DNA from: Pseudomonadota bacterium
GTDB lineage: Bacteria > Pseudomonadota > Alphaproteobacteria > Rhizobiales > Hyphomicrobiaceae
Assembly: GCA_021813195.1 (NCBI GenBank)
Contig: JAKALI010000220.1
Span: forward strand, 1-6,914
Direction: 5' to 3'
Length of the DNA stretch: 6,914 nt
Shown: positions 1 to 6,799 of the stretch, piece after piece
How positions within the stretch are numbered: the stretch's first letter is position 1
Layout: each line of letters begins with the position of its first letter
Notes under the pieces: generated by a model
Database searches by the model: none
The model's input: the letters and a program-made list of their open reading frames with translations, nothing else
Told to the model about the DNA's origin: nothing
Translations under genes and position numbers: made by a program

Positions 1-456
1 AGCGGCTTGCCTGCTGCGAACGATGACGAGACCGGAACTCGCTCGCTCGAGCGTACATGCCAATTGGAGAGCGCCCCGCCGGGTCCAGAAGATGAGGGGT
101 TCGGAGGTCTGTGGCCCATCCGGATCGGTAAGATGGGCGCGCAGAAGCCTCACGGCCGGCATGGCTGCATCAAGACCAATCGCGCTATCCCGCCCGTGCC
201 TGGTTTCCTGGCCAAAGAGACGTGCGCCGGCTGGGCTCGCTGCCAGGATCCGTGCGGCCTGTGGATCGATGAGCAAGGCCACATCGCGGTCCGCCTCGAC
301 CGCACGTCGCAGCGCCACCGGCACGTCTGGGGCTGGATCATATGGCGGCACGGCCGGACGGGGCTCCAGGAATTTGATTGGCTGGCCGTAGGTTAGAGCG
401 ATCAGCGCAGGCCGTCCATGCCCTGAGCGTCGCGCGCCGAGAGCGCCGCACCGCAC
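1..456 (-). CDS. Partial PAS-like sensor protein, probable histidine kinase N-terminus
   Basis: This reading frame is open on the minus strand from a stop at 469-471 to the left edge, where it is cut off in frame, leaving 152 codons. Residues about 55-147 look like a PAS sensor domain: a stretch reading ALLIDPQAARILAASPAGAR is followed by LFG, the usual 'inner thought recorded as a place in a cell' segment of alphaproteobacterial PAS kinases (residues about 60-82), and a later strand-rich part ends GLVIVRSR. Such domains sense signals at the start of large sensor histidine kinases, but the kinase core would lie outside the window, so the class is an inference. The start is uncertain: GTG at 456 is the first in-frame candidate after the stop, with only a weak GGA upstream. 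The first 15 or so residues look poor, and a later non-ATG start is possible. Its opposite-strand frames look like shadows. Confidence 0.65.
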   Translation of the reverse strand, partial: MRCGALGARRSGHGRPALIALTYGQPIKFLEPRPAVPPYDPAPDVPVALRRAVEADRDVALLIDPQAARILAASPAGARLFGQETRHGRDSAIGLDAAMPAVRLLRAHLTDPDGPQTSEPLIFWTRRGALQLACTLERASSGLVIVRSRQAA

Positions 457-744
457 GGCGTTCCGTTTCTACTGCGGGGAACGCGCCCGATGGCGCCAGC
501 AGGACATTCCTCTCACCCGTTGCCCTACATCCGGTGATGGTGGCAGGCCTGCTCCGCGAGACGGCGCTTTTGGGCAGAATTCGGGGCCCTTCCAGTGGCA
601 TTCGGTCGAAGGCGCGCCACGCTTGGTGCCGATCTGCTCGCGCAAGGCTGACTTTTCGCTTGACGATGGGGGCCGCTGGCGGTTCTTAAGCCCACAGTTG
701 CGATGCGGGGCGGTCCAGTCTGCGACCGCTGTCGAATAGCCCCT

Positions 745-821
745 GCCGCCTTAGCTCAGCTGGTTAGAGCGCTAGATTGTGGATCTAGAGGTCCCCCGTT
801 CGATCCGGGGAGGCGGTACCA
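745..821 (+). tRNA. tRNA-His (anticodon GTG)
   Basis: A complete 77-base cloverleaf: acceptor stem GCCGCCT pairs with AGGCGGT, D stem GCTC/GAGC, anticodon stem CTAGA/TCTAG with loop TTGTGGA and anticodon GTG at 779-781, T stem CCCCG/CGGGG with loop TTCGATC, discriminator A at 818 and an encoded CCA at 819-821. The first acceptor pair is G1-U72, the discriminator is A73 rather than the usual C73, and the base before G1 (744) is T, so the extra G-1 of nearly all tRNA-His is not encoded. This matches the known derived tRNA-His of a large alphaproteobacterial clade. I found no clear promoter upstream. Confidence 0.97.
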
Positions 822-848
822 TTGAATTGGGGGCAAAGCGCCGAGGAC

Positions 849-923
849 TGGTGCCGGCTGAGGGATTTGAACCCCCGACCCCCTGATTACAAATCAGGTG
901 CACTACCACTGTGCTAAGCCGGC
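849..923 (-). tRNA. tRNA-Thr (anticodon TGT)
   Basis: A complete 75-base cloverleaf on the minus strand: acceptor GCCGGCT/AGCCGGC, D stem GCAC/GTGC, anticodon stem CCTGA/TCAGG with loop TTTGTAA and anticodon TGT (complement at 889-891), T stem GGGGG/CCCTC with one G-U pair and loop TTCAAAT, discriminator A and an encoded CCA (complement at 849-851). It reads threonine ACA and related codons. It converges on the tRNA-His gene with 27 bases between the two 3' ends, so the two have separate promoters; I see none clearly upstream of 923. Confidence 0.97.
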
Positions 924-1085
924 ATACTCGCTGCGGTCCCGCCATGAAACTGCGGCGCATTGAGCCGCCTCCTCATACCCGATTGGCCGCGGGTGGCCAA
1001 GCGCCGCGATGCGTGCTGCGACGGCTCGAGCTTGCGGCTCCGGCGTCAGTTGGTGCATTCCGCCCTTTGTGCGCCAGGTCGGGTG

Positions 1086-2729
1086 CTATGTCGGAGCCGA
1101 GGAGACCGCGCTGGTCAATGTTGCCCGTGGCATAAAGACATCCAGCACCTCGAGTCCGGCGCCACGGTTATAGGTGTGCGGTCCGAGGACGCGTTGAGGC
1201 CTGCCGAACCGAACTGTGTGAACCGGGGTCTGCGCGAAGCCTGTTTCGTCCAGTCGATCTATTCGCGCCAGTGTAAGAGCCGAACCGTAGCCGCCGGTGC
1301 AGTCTTGCGCAGGACGCCACAGCGCGCCGCCATGCTTAAATTGCGCCCCCGCCGGTCGCGCCGCGCGCGCATCGAGCAGCACCGGATTGGCCGAATGAGG
1401 CAACCAGGGGCCCGTGAGGGTGTGCGCGCTGTACAACACCAAGCGATCCCACGACGAGCCGCCGGGGATCTGCTCCGTTGCAAACATCCAATAGGTGCCA
1501 TCAATCGCGACAATCGTGGCGTCGTGCAGCGGGCGGCAAGCGATTTCGGCGACCTCGACCCAGCGATCCGGAAACGGATCGGCGCGATAGAGCGCCAGGC
1601 GACCGCTCAGGGAGGCTTCCGGTAGCATGTAGATCTCGCCACCGACTTCGACCAGGTGCGGATAGGACAAGTGAAATGCGCGCTCTAAAACCGGCCGTGG
1701 GATTGTGGGCAACCCGGTGTCAGAGATTTCAAAATACGAGATGACACCGCGTCCGGTGGCGTAGGGATACTCTTCAACGAACACGTAGCGCCTTTGGCCA
1801 CGCGCGATGACGAAGGGATCCGCATAGTAGCGCGCGCCGTCGTCACGGAGGATCTGCCAGTCTGAAATGTCGATGCGACCCGGCGGCAACGGCGGATTGA
1901 GGGGCGCCGCGCGCCACGCAACGAACCATTGCGGGCCCAAGCTGAGGCGCCAGCGAAGAACGCGCTGCGCCTGCGCGGCAAGAGCGCGGCCAAAAAAAAG
2001 CGCGGGTGCAAAGACGGACAGCTGCGGAGCCGGATCGAGGTAGCGACCAGGCTGATGGGATGCGCTGATCCCTGTTAGGGCCCTTGCGATGCCATCGAGG
2101 AGATGGGCAGCGATGGAGGCGGCGGATTGATACAAATGCGATGGGGTTTCGAGCGCGGGCAGGCCGATGTCATGCTCCAAGCCTGCAGCGGGTTCAAGCA
2201 GCGACAAAAATGGTGCTCGTTCGTCGAGCAAGGCCGACCACAGGGCGCCCTCCTCGGCGCGGCCGTCGAATGCGGGCACCAGCGTTCGCGCGCTGGCACG
2301 CCTAGGCTTATGCGTGGTGCTGCCGCCGGAAAGATCGACGATGACATCAGGGTAGGTGGAACTCGGCGCTGGCACCCTCGCAAAAAGGCGTGTCGCATTC
2401 TGGGGATCAAGGGTCTCGAAGCCCGGCGCGGCGCTGGGATGGAGCGTGCGGTCGAGCAGCAGCAGGGCGTCGAGGGCGTGTGGTAATCTCGGATTGGCCT
2501 CCGCAGCAACAATCGCGACGTCCATGCTGCCAGCCAGGCGATCAGCGAGCGCGGCGTGCCACGCGAGAGGTCTTTGGCGAGGAACAACGAGATAGCACAG
2601 CAACCCAGCAGCCTCGCGACGATTGGAGGGTGAAGGAGATGGGAGGGCCCGCGCAGCAGCCCTCGCGGGTCCGTGCGTCAACCATCGTTCAGCCGCGTCG
2701 CGTCGGAAATGACGCACGACAATCGGCAT
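1086..2729 (-). CDS. Protein with C-terminal GH43-like beta-propeller (GINT1 N-terminal-like), polysaccharide locus
   Basis: The 547-residue product has two parts. Residues about 295-530 match the five-bladed, GH43-like propeller found in bacterial polysaccharide loci and at the N-terminus of plant glucosamine inositolphosphorylceramide transferase. Landmarks are YYADPF (301-306), FVEE (317-320), HLSYPHL (353-359), MLPE (368-371), DATIV (403-407), ARPAG (457-461), RPAQDC (472-477), HTYN (518-521) and GLEVLD (525-530). The first 270 residues include LLCYLVVP (43-50) and PDVIVDLSG (127-135), and resemble the formyltransferase-like or Rossmann-like half seen before such propellers; I cannot name that domain firmly. 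No signal peptide is visible, so a cytoplasmic site is likely. The ATG at 2729 was chosen because the open frame above it runs into the divergent flippase gene and reads as unlike protein. No good ribosome site precedes it. The propeller may bind or act on a sugar; its reaction is unknown. Confidence 0.85.
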   Translation of the reverse strand: MPIVVRHFRRDAAERWLTHGPARAAARALPSPSPSNRREAAGLLCYLVVPRQRPLAWHAALADRLAGSMDVAIVAAEANPRLPHALDALLLLDRTLHPSAAPGFETLDPQNATRLFARVPAPSSTYPDVIVDLSGGSTTHKPRRASARTLVPAFDGRAEEGALWSALLDERAPFLSLLEPAAGLEHDIGLPALETPSHLYQSAASIAAHLLDGIARALTGISASHQPGRYLDPAPQLSVFAPALFFGRALAAQAQRVLRWRLSLGPQWFVAWRAAPLNPPLPPGRIDISDWQILRDDGARYYADPFVIARGQRRYVFVEEYPYATGRGVISYFEISDTGLPTIPRPVLERAFHLSYPHLVEVGGEIYMLPEASLSGRLALYRADPFPDRWVEVAEIACRPLHDATIVAIDGTYWMFATEQIPGGSSWDRLVLYSAHTLTGPWLPHSANPVLLDARAARPAGAQFKHGGALWRPAQDCTGGYGSALTLARIDRLDETGFAQTPVHTVRFGRPQRVLGPHTYNRGAGLEVLDVFMPRATLTSAVSSAPT

Positions 2730-2843
2730 GAAACTGGCGTAAGGCAAAGGCCCGAAGTCGTCCCTAGCGGCTTCTCGGCTCAGAGGCAATCGAGGCGAAC
2801 GTCGCCCCTGGCGGGACCCCCGGCGGAATGAGTACGCGTCACC
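2730..2843. promoter_or_regulatory. Divergent intergenic region between the propeller gene and the flippase gene
   Basis: These 114 bases separate two divergent starts and must hold, or lie near, the promoters for both directions. I see no convincing -10/-35 pair and no strong Shine-Dalgarno sequence for either gene; GGCGGA at 2822-2827 is too far (16 bases) from the flippase ATG. The role is inferred from layout only. Confidence 0.3.
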
Positions 2844-4289
2844 ATGTTGCTGCGGCAGACCCTGCTGTACCTCCCTGCCCAGGTTTTGGGGCCGCTCTTC
2901 CAATTCATAGCCATCGTTGCCTGGACCCATTTTCTTACGCCGGTCGACATGGGTGTCTTCGCCCTGGTCGTCGCGCTGCAGGAACTCGCGTACACGGCGA
3001 CCACGTTCTGGTTCACGCTGTACATCCTGCGCTATCACGACAGGGCCTCCTCGACCGACGAGCGCCAGCGGCTGCTCAACACTGAGACGTTGGTTTTGGG
3101 AGTTGCGTCGGCGGCGACCGTGGCCTTCGTGCTGCTGCTGCCTCTGGTGACGAGCGTTGAGCTGACCGTCGATTTAGCGTGGGCGACCATCGCCTACTGC
3201 GTCACGAGGGGGCTGGTGACACATCTGTCGGATCGCGCCCGCGCCGAACATGACACTTTGACGTATTCGGTTTTGCAGATCAGTTGGCCGGTGCTGGGAT
3301 TTGCCTGCGCGCTGGCTCTGCTGCTTGGCGCTTCGCAAACGTCCGCGTCAATCGTGTTGTGGGGCTATGCGATCGCTCAGTCGTTCTCCCTGCTGGTGGC
3401 AGGGCGCCGTATGGAGTTTGGCATCTTCCCACAGAACTATGCGCCCGAGGCGATCCATCTGGCCCTCAAGTACGGATTGCCCTTGCTGATCGGCGGAATT
3501 CTGGTCTGGGTCGCCAACAACGGCGTGCGCTTCATCGTCGAAATGCGAGACGGTGCCGTTGCGGTCGGGCTTGTCACGGTGGGGTGGGGGTTAGGGTTGC
3601 GAGTTGCGAGCTTTGCAGCCCTGCTGGTGACAGCAGCGGCCTTTCCGGTCGCCTTGAGGCGTGCACGCTCAGAGGGCATGGCAGCAGGGCAAGCGCAACT
3701 GGAGCGTAACGGCATCCTGCTGCTGGCCATCTTGGCGCCGGCAGCGGCGGGGCTGGTTGCGATCGGTGAGCCGTTCGTGCGTCTGGTCGTCGCACAGGAG
3801 TTTCAACAGACGACCATCGAAGTGCTGCCCTATGCGGTGCTGGCAGGTGTCTTGCGCAACTTTCGCATTCATTTTGGCGAGCAGGTGTTTCTGCTGCACG
3901 AGCGGCCAATGGTGCCGTTGTGGAACGACGCTATCGATGCGGCGCTGGCGATTATGGGTTGCTTGTCCGGGCTGTGGATTTCCGGTCTCAGTGGGGCTGT
4001 GATCGGGGCGGCGGTTGGGTCGGCACTGAGTTTGATGATCACGCTGGGCGTTGGCTGGAGTGCCTATCGGTTCCGCCCGGATCTTGGCGCAAGTTTACGG
4101 GTCATCATCGCAAGCCTTGGGATGATGGCTGCCGTTTCCGTGTTGCCGTCCATCGGCCCACCGGTTGTCGCGCTCAGTTTGGCGATCTCGCTTGGGGTCG
4201 CGGTGTACGCGGCGGCACTTGTCCTGCTGCTTCCGGATGCGTTGTCGCGCATCGTGGCGCTTTTGAAGGGTGAGCAGAAAGAAAGTTAA
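2844..4289 (+). CDS. Polysaccharide flippase, Wzx/MATE-like membrane protein
   Basis: A 481-residue, strongly hydrophobic protein of the usual length for oligosaccharide flippases of the MOP superfamily, which move lipid-linked sugar units from the cytoplasmic to the outer face of the inner membrane. I count about 12-14 likely membrane segments, for example near residues 14-31, 37-62, 84-102, 143-163, 168-187, 210-225, 240-270, 290-308, 363-405, 420-435 and 440-463. The opening, with RQTLLYLPAQVLGPLFQFIA followed by FLTPVDMGVFAL, resembles the first two helices of this family, where a Pro-x-x-Met/Tyr-Gly loop is common. It ends in a charged tail. The start at 2844 gives a short n-region before helix 1; ATG at 2828 is in another frame. 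The glycosyltransferase gene follows on the same strand after 123 bases. Function is assigned from topology and context; the cargo cannot be read from the sequence. Confidence 0.88.
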   Translation: MLLRQTLLYLPAQVLGPLFQFIAIVAWTHFLTPVDMGVFALVVALQELAYTATTFWFTLYILRYHDRASSTDERQRLLNTETLVLGVASAATVAFVLLLPLVTSVELTVDLAWATIAYCVTRGLVTHLSDRARAEHDTLTYSVLQISWPVLGFACALALLLGASQTSASIVLWGYAIAQSFSLLVAGRRMEFGIFPQNYAPEAIHLALKYGLPLLIGGILVWVANNGVRFIVEMRDGAVAVGLVTVGWGLGLRVASFAALLVTAAAFPVALRRARSEGMAAGQAQLERNGILLLAILAPAAAGLVAIGEPFVRLVVAQEFQQTTIEVLPYAVLAGVLRNFRIHFGEQVFLLHERPMVPLWNDAIDAALAIMGCLSGLWISGLSGAVIGAAVGSALSLMITLGVGWSAYRFRPDLGASLRVIIASLGMMAAVSVLPSIGPPVVALSLAISLGVAVYAAALVLLLPDALSRIVALLKGEQKES

Positions 4290-4340
4290 TGGTCCCACGC
4301 GGAAGGCACCTGGCCACGACGGTGTCGTCGCGCAATGGTA

Positions 4341-4362
4341 CGAGGTTTGAATGCAGACCTCG
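4341..4362 (+). promoter_or_regulatory. Strong hairpin in the flippase-glycosyltransferase gap
   Basis: CGAGGTTTG (4341-4349) pairs with CAGACCTCG (4354-4362) over nine base pairs, one of them T-G, around a four-base AATG loop. No T-run follows, so it is not a classical intrinsic terminator. It lies 50 bases before the glycosyltransferase start, and a smaller hairpin, ACGAC/GTCGT at 4316-4328, precedes it. It may stabilise or attenuate the message; this is inference. Confidence 0.5.
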
Positions 4363-4402
4363 CTGCCCCGTCGTCATTTGACCCGCCGGCTCAGTCCGAC
4401 TT

Positions 4403-4406
4403 GAGG
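4403..4406 (+). promoter_or_regulatory. Ribosome binding site deciding the glycosyltransferase start
   Basis: GAGG, within TTGAGG, sits six bases before the ATG at 4413. It favours that start over the upstream in-frame ATG at 4335, which has no such site and would add 26 residues of poor quality encoded across the hairpin. Confidence 0.65.
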
Positions 4407-4412
4407 TTTCCC

Positions 4413-5672
4413 ATGCCGTACCGCCTGTGTGTGATTCATGCGTTCGACCCGCGCGGTGCCAAAGTCGGCGGGCTCGAAACGTTCATTCGCGATATGATTG
4501 CGTTTCTGCCCGATGACTTCACGTTTCTGATGGTGGGTGTCGATGCACGGGGGGATCTTAAACTTGGCCGCATTAGCGAGGTCGAAGTGCGCGGACGGCT
4601 GATCCGCTTTCTGCCGCTCATCTACTATCCCGACGATGAAGCCCGCGAAGCCGCCCGTAGCATCCGTCAATCTCTCACCTTTCAATTCATGCAGGGTCTG
4701 TTGCGGAACCTCCAAACCGTACGGCGCGTCCTCAAGCAATGCCCGACAAGCGTCGATTTGCAGCGCGTGGAATATGCCGGCGTCGTGCGCGGTCTGGGCG
4801 TGCCTTTCATCCAGATGCTGCACGGCGAGGGTGCTCCACGGTTGAAAATGGATTCACTGCTCAAGAACTACCGCTTCGTTCACAATATTAACGAGCGCCT
4901 AGCCGTGATGGCCGCCGACAAATTTCTGTGCGTCAACCCGATCATCACGGAACGTATCCGCCAGACGTATCTGCGGTATGCGCACAAAATCGACACGCTC
5001 TCAACCTGGGTCGATACGCGCACGTTTCATCCCACACCCTTCCCCGATGCCGAGCCGTTGCGCATCGCATTCGCTGGTCGGCTCGATCTCTTCAAATCAC
5101 CACCGCTGATGTTCAAGACCATTGCGCGGTTGCGTGATCTGCTCCCGGGCGGCGTCGAACTGCATTACATGGGAACGAGCGATCCCTATCGCTTTACAGA
5201 ATTTGCTGCGATTGAGGACGTAACGACGCGCCACGGTTTCAAGACGGCACAAGGGGTGGCCGAGGTGTGGCGCCACTGTCATGCCGGGATTCTGACGTCC
5301 GAGTTCGAGGGCATGCCGTTTGCGATTCTTGAAGCCTTGGGCTGCGGCCGTCCCGTATGTGCGATCCATCTTCCGCAGTTGGAATGCGTCATCCAGGAGG
5401 GCTTGAGCGGAACGCTCGTTTCCCGATCGACCAACGAAGACGATATGGCGGAGCGTCTCGCACAGGCTTTCCTCGCCGTGCGGGAGGATATTCGCAACGG
5501 CCGGCTCACACCAGAGGGGGTTGCCTCAGCTATTCGCGATTTCACGCCTGAACGGCAGCTTGCCAAGTGTTATGAAAATCATCGCCAGATCCAGCAGCGA
5601 AAGTTTGGGCCTAACGTTGAGGATTTAAGCGTGCAGGTAGGACATGACGGCCCGACGACAGGCCAGCCTTAG
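4413..5672 (+). CDS. GT4-family (GT-B fold) glycosyltransferase
   Basis: A 419-residue retaining glycosyltransferase of the GT4 type, expected to move a sugar from a nucleotide donor to a growing lipid-linked glycan at the cytoplasmic face of the inner membrane. The N-terminal half has the glycine-rich loop VGGLETFI (18-25) and an MLHGEG segment (135-140). The C-terminal donor-binding half begins near AFAGRLDLFKSP (219-230), with R223 and K228 in the usual phosphate-binding places, and carries the EX7E motif in EFEGMPFAILEALGCGRPV, glutamates 299 and 307. The length is normal and no membrane segment is seen. The start is set by GAGG six bases upstream. It follows the flippase on the same strand, perhaps in one transcript despite the 123-base gap. 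Its stop overlaps the stop of the convergent glycanase. Donor, acceptor and linkage cannot be told from the sequence. Confidence 0.92.
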   Translation: MPYRLCVIHAFDPRGAKVGGLETFIRDMIAFLPDDFTFLMVGVDARGDLKLGRISEVEVRGRLIRFLPLIYYPDDEAREAARSIRQSLTFQFMQGLLRNLQTVRRVLKQCPTSVDLQRVEYAGVVRGLGVPFIQMLHGEGAPRLKMDSLLKNYRFVHNINERLAVMAADKFLCVNPIITERIRQTYLRYAHKIDTLSTWVDTRTFHPTPFPDAEPLRIAFAGRLDLFKSPPLMFKTIARLRDLLPGGVELHYMGTSDPYRFTEFAAIEDVTTRHGFKTAQGVAEVWRHCHAGILTSEFEGMPFAILEALGCGRPVCAIHLPQLECVIQEGLSGTLVSRSTNEDDMAERLAQAFLAVREDIRNGRLTPEGVASAIRDFTPERQLAKCYENHRQIQQRKFGPNVEDLSVQVGHDGPTTGQP

Positions 5673-6799
5673 CTGCGCGGCGGCATCGCGGTGAGCGCTT
5701 CGACGATGGCATAAAAGGCCCGTTTGGGCGCGAAGTTCTCATCGAACGGTAACGGCCTTGGGCGGCGCAGGGCAGCCGGTGCGGCCTCGCGGGCTTGGTA
5801 GGTGATCCAGCTCGTGTGATCGGCAAGCTGCCAGAACGTGACAGATGTGACCGCGCGAACGCTGAGCACACTCCTCAAGAATGCGGAATACAACTCGGCA
5901 ACCTTCGCATCGCGTTCGCGAATATCGTTCGCAAACGCGCGGTCGTTGACGTCAAGTTCGGTGACGAGCACCTTGTAGCCGAGGGCAGCGATCTCCTCAA
6001 TGAAGCCGGCAAAGCGAGGAAAATCGTAGGGGCGTGCACTGTCGAGATGGGCCTGAAGGCCGATGGCGTCGATAGGCACGCCATCCGCTTTCAAATCGCG
6101 CAACAGCCCCATGAGACTATCGCGAAACACCTGTCCGTTCTCGTCGGCGCTTTCTGTCTGCGCTTCGTTGAGCACGAGTTCAGCTGTCGCGTCGGCAGCG
6201 CGCGCAGCATGAAAGCTGCGTGCGATATAGTCGACGCCGAGGGCCGAGAGAAAAGGACCGTTTCTGAGATTTCCGGGCTGGCGATCCCAGGGCGCGATGG
6301 GTTCATTGACAACATCCCATGAGCTGACGCGGCCCCTGTAGCGGGCCATGACGGCCGCGATGTGCCCGTCGAGCAATTGGATGACTTCGCGTTTCGTGAG
6401 AGCTCTCACCCAGTCAGGAACGTCGTCGTTCCAGATGAGTGTGTGGCCGCGTACGGCGAGCCCGTTTCGCTCAGCATATTCAAATAGCCGGTCCGCCGGA
6501 TCGAAATCGCGTGCGCCCGGGCGTGGCGCGAGAACAGCGAGCTTCAATTCTAATTCGGATGTGATGTGATGAACGTGTTCACGATAGAGCCGCGCGTAGG
6601 ATGGACCATGCGCCTGATCGAGTTCGCCGGTAGAAAAGGATGCGCCGAGGCGCAGTCCTTTTTCAGCCGCAAGTGCGCCAAGCGATGTTGCGCTGGCAAG
6701 ACTTAAGGGGACGACACCGAGGGATGCAGCACACATGCCGCCGCGCAGAAATCTTCGGCGGCAGATCGAGCGACCCGATAGAGTTCCGTTCGTTGCCAT
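5669..6799 (-). CDS. Tat-exported GH10 family glycanase (endo-beta-1,4-xylanase-like)
   Basis: A 376-residue GH10 enzyme, a family of retaining endo-beta-1,4-glycanases with a TIM barrel. The acid/base is E166 in WDVVNEP (161-167) and the nucleophile is E281 in TELD (280-283). GHTLIW (118-123), the histidine of LQAHLD (H251), and FWQLADHTSW (322-331) are also family landmarks. The N-terminus carries a twin-arginine signal, CRRRFLRG (13-20), then a hydrophobic run and ALAA near 42-45, so export of the folded enzyme is expected. ATG at 6799 gives a normal Tat n-region; an in-frame ATG at 6904 would add 35 residues. No good ribosome site is seen for either. Several sugar-contact positions are unusual: TSELELKL (80-87) where the family has a Glu-Asn-x-x-Lys pattern, and WNDDVP where WHxQxP is typical. 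The substrate may therefore be the locus's own polysaccharide rather than xylan; this is inference. Confidence 0.92.
   Translation of the reverse strand: MATNGTLSGRSICRRRFLRGGMCAASLGVVPLSLASATSLGALAAEKGLRLGASFSTGELDQAHGPSYARLYREHVHHITSELELKLAVLAPRPGARDFDPADRLFEYAERNGLAVRGHTLIWNDDVPDWVRALTKREVIQLLDGHIAAVMARYRGRVSSWDVVNEPIAPWDRQPGNLRNGPFLSALGVDYIARSFHAARAADATAELVLNEAQTESADENGQVFRDSLMGLLRDLKADGVPIDAIGLQAHLDSARPYDFPRFAGFIEEIAALGYKVLVTELDVNDRAFANDIRERDAKVAELYSAFLRSVLSVRAVTSVTFWQLADHTSWITYQAREAAPAALRRPRPLPFDENFAPKRAFYAIVEALTAMPPRS

Noticed and set aside
7..396. Plus-strand open frames of 122-129 codons at the left edge
   Set aside because: They are antisense to the PAS-like frame, which reads as real protein; the plus-strand products are rich in Trp, Arg and Cys and resemble nothing.
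378..689. Open frames on both strands in the gap before tRNA-His, including a minus-strand frame that ends at the stop 469-471
   Set aside because: No good start or ribosome site, low-complexity Arg/Ser/Ala content, and the minus-strand frame runs back into the tRNA-His complement without a start codon.
960..1625. A 221-codon plus-strand frame
   Set aside because: It is a GC-rich shadow opposite the propeller gene, with very high Arg content and no domain character.
2730..3038. Upstream extension of the propeller gene by 103 codons, up to an ATG at 3038
   Set aside because: It overlaps the first 195 bases of the well-supported flippase gene on the other strand, and its residues are rich in Arg, Gln and Glu with no domain character.
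4374..4823. A 149-codon minus-strand frame within the glycosyltransferase
   Set aside because: The opposite strand carries a clear GT4 protein in this stretch; the antisense frame has no recognisable motif.
5795..6322. A 175-codon plus-strand frame within the glycanase
   Set aside because: It is antisense to the GH10 catalytic domain, including the region around E166 and E281, which is certainly coding on the minus strand.
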